Shown here one piece after another: positions 42,429-50,538 of a stretch of 64,000 bases of DNA (the first letter of the stretch is position 1; each line of letters starts with the position of its first letter). Source of the stretch: CAISIP01 sp031396205 (lineage in GTDB: Bacteria > Pseudomonadota > Gammaproteobacteria > Burkholderiales > Burkholderiaceae_C); the NCBI GenBank assembly GCA_031396205.1, contig JANNKH010000073.1:1-64000 (forward strand), in the 5' to 3' direction. The notes under the pieces were generated by a model. The model was not told the DNA's origin and made no database searches. It was given only the letters and a program-made list of their open reading frames with translations. The translations under genes were made by a program, and so were the position numbers.

Positions 42429-43427
42429 TCAGCCCGCCAGCTGGGCGCAATAGGTCTGCGGGTCTGTATTCGCGCCGCAGACGATCAGGCCCACCGACCT
42501 CCCATCGAGCCGCTGGCGCAGGGGAAACATCAGCGCCGCCATTGCCGCCGCACCTGCCGGCTCGACCACCAGCTTGGCAACCCGGAAGGTCAGTCGCATC
42601 GCCTGGCGGATCTGCTCGTCGTTTACCAGCACGACCTCATCGACAAACTGGCGATTCAGTGCAAACGAGTAGGGCTCGCAACGCGGTGCGCCCAACGAAT
42701 CGGCGATAGTGCGCACGCTGTCAATAGCCTGCGGTGAACCCGCCTTGAAACTGCGCGACATGCTGTCGGCCCCTTCGGGTTCGACCACATACACCGCAGT
42801 GCCCGGCTTCATCTGCTTGACCGCGCACGACACCCCTGCACTCAGTCCGCCCCCTCCGGTGGCCACGATCACCGCGTCGATCGACGCGCCGGCGGCTGCA
42901 ATCTGGTCCATCAGTTCAAGACCGACTGACGCCGTACCCAAGGCGGTCTTGGGCCCTTCATACGGGTGCACGAAAACACGACCCTCGTTCGACTCGATTT
43001 CCTTGACCCGCGCAAAGGCCTGGTGCACGTTGTCCACCAGTTCGACCTCTGCGCCCAGTTCGCGGCAGACCTGGATGCGAAACGGATTGGCATTCCTGGG
43101 CATCACCACCTTGGCGCTGGTTCCCAGCGCCTGCGCGCAATACGCCAGCGAGATCGCATGGTTGCCGGCCGACACGCCGGTAACACCCCGCGCCAGCGCC
43201 GCGGCGTCCAGGTCCAGCATCACCGACAAGGCCCCCCTGGGCTTGAAGCTGCCGGTGCGCTGGAACAACTCTTCCTTCAACCAGACCTGTGTGTCGGCGC
43301 CAACGGCGGCGGCCAGGACCGGATCGTGCAACAGGCGAATCGGGGTCGTATCGATCCGGTCGCCCAGGCGGGCCCGGTTGGCGCGGATGGCGTCCACGCT
43401 TGGTATGTCAAAGGGGGTTGCTTGCAC
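42429..43427 (-). CDS. PLP-dependent threonine/serine dehydratase family enzyme
   Basis: 332 residues of fold type II. The PLP lysine is in GSFKPRGA, the substrate loop is VSAGNHA and the phosphate-binding loop is TGGGGLSAG. The length and absence of an ACT domain resemble catabolic threonine dehydratases, serine racemases or 3-hydroxyaspartate lyases. Which of these cannot be told. It would deaminate a hydroxy-amino acid to a 2-oxo acid. The start is a GTG at 43427, preceded by a weak GAGG. It is divergent from the SDR gene at 43554. Confidence 0.88.
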   Translation of the reverse strand: MQATPFDIPSVDAIRANRARLGDRIDTTPIRLLHDPVLAAAVGADTQVWLKEELFQRTGSFKPRGALSVMLDLDAAALARGVTGVSAGNHAISLAYCAQALGTSAKVVMPRNANPFRIQVCRELGAEVELVDNVHQAFARVKEIESNEGRVFVHPYEGPKTALGTASVGLELMDQIAAAGASIDAVIVATGGGGLSAGVSCAVKQMKPGTAVYVVEPEGADSMSRSFKAGSPQAIDSVRTIADSLGAPRCEPYSFALNRQFVDEVVLVNDEQIRQAMRLTFRVAKLVVEPAGAAAMAALMFPLRQRLDGRSVGLIVCGANTDPQTYCAQLAG

Positions 43428-43553
43428 GCTTTTGCCTCGTCTGGATAAGGGGACTCGAATCGGCCGGTCGTCGCGATCAGTGAAAATAGCCTGGCATGGC
43501 CACCCGCAAGCTTAGCGCAGGTCCAGCCGCGCAACTGAATGGAGAACCAATCG

Positions 43554-44339
43554 ATGCCCACTTCCCATGGCAACACCATTTCCTTCGGCCACGCCGGGCG
43601 CGTGGCCATCGTTACGGGCGGCGCGCAAGGCATTGGTGAAGCCTGTGTGCGCCGCTTTGCGCGCGAAGGTGCCAAGCTCGTGATTGCCGACACGGACGCA
43701 CAGCGCGGCCAGGCGCTGGCCACGGAACTCGGCGCGACCTGGCTGCCTTGCGACGTCGGCGACAAGGCCCAGGTCGACGCCGTGGTGGCGCGCGCCCTCG
43801 CGGACCATGGACAGATCGACATCCTGGTCAACAACGCCGGCATCCTGCGCTCGGCCGACTTCCTGGACATCACCGAAGCCGACTTCGACGCGGTTCTGCG
43901 GGTCAACATCAAGGGAGCCTTCCTGATGGGCCAGGCGGTGGCCCGCGCGATGGCGCGCCGTGGCACCGGCGCCATCGTCAACATGAGCTCGATCAACGGC
44001 ACCCTGGCGATTCCGACCATCGCCAGCTACAACGTCAGCAAGGGCGGCATCAACCAGCTCACGCGCGTGATGGCACTGGCACTGGCCGACAAGGGCATCC
44101 GCGTCAATGCGGTGGCGCCCGGCACCATTGCCACCGAGATGGCCGCCAAGGCGGTGCTGGCCACCGAAGAGGCCCGCATCAAGGTGATGAGCCGCACACC
44201 CATGAAGCGCCTGGGTGAACCGTCCGAAGTCGCCGATGTGGTGGCCTGGCTGGCCAGCGACGCGGCCAGTTATGTCACCGGCGAGATCGTCGTGGTCGAC
44301 GGCGGCCGCATGCCGCTGAACTACACCGTGGCGGTATGA
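43554..44339 (+). CDS. SDR-family NAD(P)-dependent oxidoreductase
   Basis: 261 residues of a classical short-chain dehydrogenase. It has the cofactor loop TGGAQGIGE, NNAG, the catalytic Ser in NMSSINGT and Tyr/Lys in SYNVSKGG, and a C-terminal GEIVVVDGG. An Asp after the second strand (VIADTD) suggests a preference for NAD. An earlier ATG at 43539 exists, but GGAGAA at 43541-43546 fits the ATG at 43554. The substrate is unknown. The lipocalin-like gene follows after 55 bases. Confidence 0.92.
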   Translation: MPTSHGNTISFGHAGRVAIVTGGAQGIGEACVRRFAREGAKLVIADTDAQRGQALATELGATWLPCDVGDKAQVDAVVARALADHGQIDILVNNAGILRSADFLDITEADFDAVLRVNIKGAFLMGQAVARAMARRGTGAIVNMSSINGTLAIPTIASYNVSKGGINQLTRVMALALADKGIRVNAVAPGTIATEMAAKAVLATEEARIKVMSRTPMKRLGEPSEVADVVAWLASDAASYVTGEIVVVDGGRMPLNYTVAV

Positions 44340-44394
44340 GCCGCAGGGCCGCTCTCAAGGCGAATCCCGCGGTGCGCAGCACGGAGGCTGTCCA

Positions 44395-45612
44395 GTGAGC
44401 CGGCGGGCGGCCTGGCGGCTGAGCGCGGCCATGCGACCCGGACCTGTATTTCCGGACCGGCTGCGTCGACTGTTGCTGCAAGCGGGCGTCGGGCCGGCAC
44501 TGGGCTGGTTGGCGCCCCGTGCATCGTCGGCTGCGGCCAGCATCGACAACCCGATGGCCGCGCGCACATTGCAGTTCCCCCGCGACCATGGCAGCCATCC
44601 GCATTCGCGTATCGAATGGTGGTACATCACCGGCCACGCACAGGTCGGCGCGCAAGGTGCGCAGCGGCTCCTGGGCTTCCAGCTGACGTTCTTTCGCAGC
44701 CGGGTAGATGCCACGCAACAATTGAAATCACGTTTTGCCGCGCGCCAACTGCTGTTTGCACATGCGGCCCTGACCGATGTGCAGGCGGGGCGTTTCCGGC
44801 ACGACCAGCGACTGGCGCGCGAGGGATTCGGGGTCGTTTCCGCCAGCGAAGCGGACACAGGTCTTCGGCTCGACGACTGGTCATTGGTGCACTCCAAGGG
44901 CAGCTACCAGGCCCGGATCAAGGCCGCCGACTTCAGCCTGGAGCTGGACTTCACGCCTACCCAGCCGATGGTGCTGCAGGGGGACAGGGGCTTCTCGCGC
45001 AAGGGCCCGCAAGCCGAGCAGGCCAGTTTTTACTACAGCCGCCCCCAGTTGGCCGTCAAAGGTCAGATCGAGCTGGACCGCCAACGATGGGCGGTGGACG
45101 CGCCGGGCGCCCGCGATGTGAATTCGACCCGGTTCGACCCGCAACGGGGCGCAGCCTGGCTGGACCATGAATGGAGCAACAGCCTGCTGCATCCCGACGC
45201 CGTGGGCTGGGACTGGGTGGGTATCAACCTGTTCGATGGCAGTGCCTTGACCGCGTTCCGGATCCGGGACAAGGACGGTAAGGCACTGTGGGATGGCGGC
45301 TCGTTCCGGCATCCCAAGCTCAACGACGGCGTCAAACCCTATATTTTCAGTCGCGGCGAGGCGGTATTTCAGGCGCTGCGCGGCTGGAAAAGCCCGCTGT
45401 CCAACGCCACTTATCCGGTCGAATGGTTGCTGCGCACACCGGCCGAGAACTATGTGCTGCGGGCCCTGCTGGACAACCAGGAACTGGACAGCCGCCGCTC
45501 CACCGGGGCGATCTACTGGGAGGGCCTGTGTGACCTGTTCGACAGCCAGCGCCAGCATGTGGGGCGCGGCTACCTGGAGCTGACCGGCTACGCACGACCA
45601 CTGGTGCTCTAG
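44395..45612 (+). CDS. CrtC/AttH-like lipocalin-domain protein
   Basis: 405 residues. The core has SRIEWWYITGHAQV, the FQLTFFRSR strand, a WLDHEWSN motif and FDGSALTAFRIRDKDG, as in the carotenoid 1,2-hydratase/AttH group. RRLLLQAGVGPALGWLAPRAS near the N-terminus looks like a twin-arginine-type signal, so it may act in the periplasm. The start is GTG 44395, with GGAGG eight bases upstream. Such proteins are often next to lipoprotein-release-type ABC transporters. Here an ABC exporter lies 133 bases downstream. No carotenoid genes are near, so hydratase activity should not be assumed. Confidence 0.88.
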   Translation: MSRRAAWRLSAAMRPGPVFPDRLRRLLLQAGVGPALGWLAPRASSAAASIDNPMAARTLQFPRDHGSHPHSRIEWWYITGHAQVGAQGAQRLLGFQLTFFRSRVDATQQLKSRFAARQLLFAHAALTDVQAGRFRHDQRLAREGFGVVSASEADTGLRLDDWSLVHSKGSYQARIKAADFSLELDFTPTQPMVLQGDRGFSRKGPQAEQASFYYSRPQLAVKGQIELDRQRWAVDAPGARDVNSTRFDPQRGAAWLDHEWSNSLLHPDAVGWDWVGINLFDGSALTAFRIRDKDGKALWDGGSFRHPKLNDGVKPYIFSRGEAVFQALRGWKSPLSNATYPVEWLLRTPAENYVLRALLDNQELDSRRSTGAIYWEGLCDLFDSQRQHVGRGYLELTGYARPLVL

Positions 45613-45745
45613 CGTTGACGGGCACGCTGGCATCGGCGCACCGGAATGGCCGACAATCACGCCTTTGCGCATTGCCAGCGGGGCCAGGCACCCGCGCGAG
45701 GCGGCGTGCCTCGCACGCTGACGACTTTTCAGTGACCATTCCCGC

Positions 45746-47545
45746 ATGACCTCAGAACGCGCCAAGGCGCCCTCCCCGCGATCGCTCTCCGGCCTGGCGC
45801 CGTTCCTCAAGCCCTACCGCGGCCGGATTCTGCTGGCCGCCCTGTTTCTGGTCATGGCGGCCGTGACAACCCTGGTGTTCCCGCTCGCGCTGCGCAGCCT
45901 GATCGATGGCGGCCTGGTCGGGTCCGGTTCAGCCACCAGCCTGGTCGGCGACCCGGGCGCGCGGGTGATGGCCTTGCGCGAGCATTTTGTCGACCTGTTC
46001 GCGGTCGCCGTTGCTTTGGGTCTTTTTTCGGCGGCGCGTTTCTACATGGTCAGTTGGCTCGGTGAACGCGTCACCGCCGACCTGCGTAACGCGGTGTATG
46101 CACATGTGCTGCGCCAGAGCCCGGAGTTCTTCGAAACCACCCAGACCGGCGAGGTGCTCAGCCGCCTGACGGTCGACACCACGCTGGTGCAGACCGTCGT
46201 GGGCTCCTCGCTCAGCATGGGATTGCGCAACACCGTGATGGGCATTGGCGCGTTGGCGATGCTGATCTGGACCAACCCCTACGTGATGGTGCAGGTGCTG
46301 GGCCTGCTGGTGATGATCGTGCTGCCCAGCCTATGGTTTGGCCGCCGGGTGCGCAAGCTCTCGCGCGCCAGCCAGGACCGGGTGGCCGACTCCAGCGCCA
46401 TCGCGGCCGAGGTTCTCAATGCGATTCCGGTAGTGCAAAGTTATGTGGCCGAGTCGCGCGAGGCGAGCCGTTTCGACATTTCGACCGACAACGCGTTCAG
46501 GGTCGCGGTGCGGCGCTCGCGCGCCCGCTCGGTGCTGGTGGCATTCATCATCATCGCCACATCGGCCGCGCTACTGTGGGGCCTGTACCAGGGCACGCAG
46601 GCGGTAATGGCCGGTCGCATCAGCGCGGGGCACCTGGGACAAACCGTGGTCTATGTCATCATCCTGGCCAGCGCGTTTGCGGTGCTGGGCGAGGTGTACG
46701 GCGACCTGCTGCGCGCTGCCGGCGCCACCGAGCGGCTGATGGAACTGCTCGACACGCATTCGCCGATCCGCTCGCCGGCGCAGCCGCGTACGGTCCAGGA
46801 GCAAAAGGCCGGCAGCACCGTCACGTTCGACCGCGTGCAGTTTCATTACCCGTCGCGGCCCGATCAGCCGGCTCTGCACGATTTCACGCTCACGGTGGCC
46901 GCCGGCGAGACGGTTGCGCTGGTCGGCCCGAGTGGTGCCGGCAAGAGCACGGTATTCCAACTACTGCTGCGCTTTTACGACCCGCAGCACGGATCGATAT
47001 TGCTCAACGGCGTTCCAACCGGCGAACTGGCGCTGGGCGATCTGCGCCAGCATATTGGCATCGTGCCGCAGGACGCGGTCATTTTCTCGGCCAATGCGAT
47101 GGAAAACATCCGCTACGGCAAGCCCCAGGCCAGCGACGACGAGGTTCGTGCCGCGGCCCGCGCCGCCTTCGCCGACGAATTCATCAGCCGCCTGCCCGAA
47201 GCGTATGACACCTTCCTGGGCGAGCGCGGCGTGCGCCTGAGTGGTGGCCAGCGCCAGCGCATCGCCATTGCCCGCGCGATGCTGAAGAACCCGCCACTGC
47301 TGCTGCTCGACGAAGCCACCAGCGCGCTGGACGCCGAAAGCGAACGCATGGTGCAGGCGGCACTGGAGTCCGCGATGCAGGGCCGCACCACGCTGGTCAT
47401 CGCACACCGCTTGGCCACCGTACAAAAGGCGGACCGAATCGTCGTGCTGGAGCAGTCGCGGCTAGTGGAACAGGGAACCCATGCCGAGCTTGTCGCGCGC
47501 GCCGGGATCTATGCGCGGCTGGCTGAGTTGCAGTTTGTCGCCTGA
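45746..47545 (+). CDS. ABC exporter, fused permease and ATPase (MsbA-like)
   Basis: 599 residues. Six predicted membrane segments (residues about 25-320) are followed by a nucleotide-binding domain with Walker A VGPSGAGKST, a Q-loop at GIVPQDAVIFSA, LSGGQRQRIAIARAML, LLLDEATSALDAES and IAHRLATV. It works as a homodimer and exports a lipid, peptide or drug. The start MTSERAKAPSP has no strong ribosome-binding site. It faces a decayed GGDEF gene beyond its 3' end. Confidence 0.93.
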   Translation: MTSERAKAPSPRSLSGLAPFLKPYRGRILLAALFLVMAAVTTLVFPLALRSLIDGGLVGSGSATSLVGDPGARVMALREHFVDLFAVAVALGLFSAARFYMVSWLGERVTADLRNAVYAHVLRQSPEFFETTQTGEVLSRLTVDTTLVQTVVGSSLSMGLRNTVMGIGALAMLIWTNPYVMVQVLGLLVMIVLPSLWFGRRVRKLSRASQDRVADSSAIAAEVLNAIPVVQSYVAESREASRFDISTDNAFRVAVRRSRARSVLVAFIIIATSAALLWGLYQGTQAVMAGRISAGHLGQTVVYVIILASAFAVLGEVYGDLLRAAGATERLMELLDTHSPIRSPAQPRTVQEQKAGSTVTFDRVQFHYPSRPDQPALHDFTLTVAAGETVALVGPSGAGKSTVFQLLLRFYDPQHGSILLNGVPTGELALGDLRQHIGIVPQDAVIFSANAMENIRYGKPQASDDEVRAAARAAFADEFISRLPEAYDTFLGERGVRLSGGQRQRIAIARAMLKNPPLLLLDEATSALDAESERMVQAALESAMQGRTTLVIAHRLATVQKADRIVVLEQSRLVEQGTHAELVARAGIYARLAELQFVA

Positions 47546-47599
47546 GCCGGCGCGCAGGCTCGGCCTTGCCGATCGACGCTGCGCCGGACTGACCTGCCG

Positions 47600-47985
47600 T
47601 CAGCCGAGCACCAGCGCCTCGGAATTGGGCAGCACAACACAGAATTCTTCGCCCCCGATCCGGCCAAAGTGTTCGACATCCTGGCGAATCTGCGCAATGC
47701 ATTCACGACCGCAACGAGCGCAGTATCGCCGGCCTGATGACCGAACTTGCCATTGATAGCCTTGAACCAGTCGATATCCAGCACGTTGACCGAGGCTGGC
47801 GTGCCATTGCGCAGGAACCGAGAAATTTCGGCCTCGACCTGCTCCATGAAAGCCCGCCGATTCAACGCAGACGTCAGCGAATCGGTTCGCGCGAGCCTTT
47901 GCATTTGGACTTGCACATCGCGTCGACACGCGATCCCGGCCTGCAATTGGGCTTCGTACCGCTTGGACTCTGAGATGTCGACGTC
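47600..47985 (-). pseudogene. decayed GGDEF (diguanylate cyclase) fragment
   Basis: Reading leftwards, a linker (SESKRYEAQLQ) and the first half of a GGDEF domain are clear: RTDSLTSALNRRAFMEQV, NVLDIDWFKAINGKFGHQAGD. The frame is then lost. Restoring one base near 47660-47665 (GGCC to GGCCC) gives TLARIGGEEFCVVLP in register. Translation then stops at 47600, about 70 residues short of a full domain. The 5' end abuts the stop of the TauE/SafE gene, so sensor and start are missing. The protein cannot be a working cyclase. Confidence 0.85.
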
Positions 47986-48733
47986 AACCGAGCGAACCGG
48001 CCCGAACCAGCAGACTGACGCTGCCCAGAATCAACAAGCCCCACACTGCCCGCATCGCCTGTTGCGTCGGCAACCGGGCATGCATGCGGCTGCCAACCAC
48101 AAATCCGAGGCAGGCGGCGGGCAACAGCGCACCGGCCAAGGGCAATAGCCCTGGCTGGCGGTACAAGCCGCTGCCCGTGAAAAGCACCAGTCGCACTAGT
48201 GCGGTAAACAAGATCAGCACCCCGATGCTGGCGCGCAGGATGTTCTTGTCGGCCAATCGGCGCGCCAGATAGATGGTGTAGATCGGCCCGCCGGTTCCGA
48301 ACAGGGCGGTGAACGCCCCTCCCACCAGCCCGGCGGGCAGTGCCCAGTACGTCGACACCGGGCGCAGCCTGACCTGACTGACGAGGCTCCAGCTGGCATA
48401 GGCCAGCACGAAGCTTCCCAGCAACAACAACAGCCAGCGCTCGCCGGCATGAACCAGCAGCGTCACCCCGCCAGCCATGCCCAGCAACAGCCATGGCGCC
48501 AGACGCAGCAGCTCGCGCCGCTCGACGATCCGGTGATGCCGCAGGCCAAGCAGCAGGCCTGCCCCGAGGTCGAACACCAGCATCAATGGCACTGCAAACT
48601 GCAGCGGAAAGAAATGGGCCAGAAATGGAATCGCGACTATCGAGGCACCGAATCCGGTGAGCCCGTAGACGACATAGGCCAGCGCCACGATGCACGCCGC
48701 AGCGACCAGCGTGAGCCAGGGCAGCTCCGTCAT
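47984..48733 (-). CDS. TauE/SafE-family membrane anion exporter
   Basis: 249 residues with about eight predicted membrane segments. The first repeat has VVYGLTGFGASIVAIPFLAHF, and the second repeat has LVGGAFTALFGTGGPIYTIYL, both hallmarks of the sulfite-exporter TauE/SafE family (DUF81). Such proteins export sulfite, sulfoacetate or other organic anions. The start overlaps the stop of the thiamine-diphosphate enzyme gene by four bases (ATGA), so the pair is translationally coupled and the exporter probably handles a product of that enzyme or pathway. Confidence 0.92.
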   Translation of the reverse strand: MTELPWLTLVAAACIVALAYVVYGLTGFGASIVAIPFLAHFFPLQFAVPLMLVFDLGAGLLLGLRHHRIVERRELLRLAPWLLLGMAGGVTLLVHAGERWLLLLLGSFVLAYASWSLVSQVRLRPVSTYWALPAGLVGGAFTALFGTGGPIYTIYLARRLADKNILRASIGVLILFTALVRLVLFTGSGLYRQPGLLPLAGALLPAACLGFVVGSRMHARLPTQQAMRAVWGLLILGSVSLLVRAGSLG

Positions 48734-50403
48734 CCGCGCTGCATCACGGGGGCGGGCAATCCCTCGATCATCACGTTGAGACAGGCGGGTAAGCGGCTGT
48801 CCAGCGCCCGCTGCACGGCCAGCGGCATCGCGGCGGCATCCGTGACCTGTTCGCCGTGTCCACCGAAGGCCAGCGCCACTGCCTCGTAGTTGCTGGGCCG
48901 CAGTTCGCAGCCGATCAGCCGCGCGGCGCCGTAGTCGCGCAGCTGGATCTGGTATTCAGCGTTCCAGCGCGCATCGTTGCCGACGACCGCGACGAAATCC
49001 AGACCATAGCGCACCGCCGTATCGAACTCGGCAATATGAAAACCCACGGTGCCGTCACCCATCACGGCTACCACCGGCGCGCCGGGCACGGCGCAACGTG
49101 CCGCCAACGCATAGGGCAATGCCGATCCGATCGCGCCGGCCACGCCATTGATGACGCGGTGCGGCGCGTCCAGGCAGGCACTGGCCCATTGGCCGATCTC
49201 ACCACCGTCGCACACCAGCACCGCATCGGGGTGGCTGTCGAGTGTGGTCTGCAGGGGCCTGAGCATCTGCACCGGATGCAGCCGGCCGGCTTGGGTCGCA
49301 GCTGCGTCGCGCCACTCGGGTGGGCGCCACGCGATCGCCCCTTCAAACTGTTCAAGCCATCCGCTGTCGATGCGCGAATGCACATCGGGTGTCGCATTCG
49401 TCAGCGCGGCCAGCGCAGAGAATGTGTCGGCCGATGCGGTGCAGCGCAGTCGATCGCCGAGTGCCTTGCGGCTGCGGGCGATTTCGGACGCATCGGCATC
49501 GATCTGAATGACGAGGGCATCCGCCGCGAGCGCCGGCGCCTGCCCGAACTTGAGCGTGAAGTCGAGTCGCTTGCCCAGCAACAGCACGGCGTCGGCGTGG
49601 GCGAGCACCTGCGCGAACGCGCCCAGACGCGGGTCCGCAATGCCGCGTGGGCTGTCCATGCCAACGACAGGAATGCCGCAGACGGCTTGTAGCGCGGCCA
49701 TCCGGGCCCGACCCGGTCGGGTCATGCACGAGGGCCCGGCCAGGATCACGGGGCGGCTCGAACCATTGAGCACGCTCATCACGGTGCTTGCCGATGCGGC
49801 GTCCAGCGGCATGGCCTGGGGCGCGAAGTCGGCTGCAGTGGGTCGCCCGGTGCCAGTGACGGCCTGCTCCAACGTGTCCGTCGGCAGGCTCAGATGCACG
49901 GGTCCGGGCCGCCCCGAGCGGGCGATGCGCACCGCAAGCGCAAAATCGTTGACCACAGCGTCTGCGCCGGCGCAGGTCCAGGCGGCCTTGCACACCGGCG
50001 CAGCCATGTCGGCTTGCCGCATTTCCTGGAACGCGCCCTTGCCCAACTGCGCGTTCGGCGCATGGCCCGACAACAACACGATCGGCGACTCGGCCATCAG
50101 GGCCGTATAGAGCGCCGACACTGCATTCGCATGGCCCGGCCCCCCGGTCACCAGGGCCACTCCAACCTCGCCGGTGATGCGCGCATAGGCATCGGCCATG
50201 TGCACCGCGGCCGCTTCATGCCGCGTATGGATCAACGGCATGCCGGCGTCGAACGCGGCATCGAACACCGGCATGATGTGATTGCCCGAAAGCGTGAACA
50301 TCCGGCTGACACCGGCCACCTTCAGTGCTTCCAGCAGCGCATCGCAGCCGCGGCGTTCTTGTGAAGGGGTCATGGGAGGGCCTTGCACTTTCGGAGCTGA
50401 CAT
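48730..50403 (-). CDS. thiamine-diphosphate-dependent enzyme (acetolactate synthase/decarboxylase family)
   Basis: 557 residues in three domains. The N-terminal Pyr domain has the catalytic Glu in HEAAAVHMADAYAR and GGPGHANAV. The C-terminal PP domain has the cofactor motif GDGTVGFHIAEFDTAVRYGL followed by GND. The family includes acetolactate synthases, 2-oxoacid decarboxylases and sulfoacetaldehyde acetyltransferase, and sequence alone does not decide. The ATG at 50403 gives the full N-terminus, and ATG 50373 is an alternative. It follows the flavoprotein gene after 135 bases that include a REP-like element, and it is coupled to the TauE/SafE exporter gene. Confidence 0.9.
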   Translation of the reverse strand: MSAPKVQGPPMTPSQERRGCDALLEALKVAGVSRMFTLSGNHIMPVFDAAFDAGMPLIHTRHEAAAVHMADAYARITGEVGVALVTGGPGHANAVSALYTALMAESPIVLLSGHAPNAQLGKGAFQEMRQADMAAPVCKAAWTCAGADAVVNDFALAVRIARSGRPGPVHLSLPTDTLEQAVTGTGRPTAADFAPQAMPLDAASASTVMSVLNGSSRPVILAGPSCMTRPGRARMAALQAVCGIPVVGMDSPRGIADPRLGAFAQVLAHADAVLLLGKRLDFTLKFGQAPALAADALVIQIDADASEIARSRKALGDRLRCTASADTFSALAALTNATPDVHSRIDSGWLEQFEGAIAWRPPEWRDAAATQAGRLHPVQMLRPLQTTLDSHPDAVLVCDGGEIGQWASACLDAPHRVINGVAGAIGSALPYALAARCAVPGAPVVAVMGDGTVGFHIAEFDTAVRYGLDFVAVVGNDARWNAEYQIQLRDYGAARLIGCELRPSNYEAVALAFGGHGEQVTDAAAMPLAVQRALDSRLPACLNVMIEGLPAPVMQRG

Positions 50404-50468
50404 TCAACAGGCCGTTCGATCCCGGCCTGGCCTGTCCAGCGCTTGACAAAGGATACAAGCCTCCGCAA

Positions 50469-50494
50469 GCCCTTCGACAAGCTCGGGTCGAACG
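50469..50494. repeat. REP-like palindromic element
   Basis: The segment CCCTTCGACAAGCTCGGG with flanking TCGAACG matches the style of a short palindromic repeat common between genes in Burkholderiales and pseudomonads. TTCGA and TCGAA arms are visible. It sits between the flavoprotein and thiamine-diphosphate enzyme genes and may affect transcript stability or termination. Confidence 0.5.
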
Positions 50495-50538
50495 CGGCGG
50501 CGGTGTCGTGCATCGATTTCGACCGGGCCCTTGGTCGC

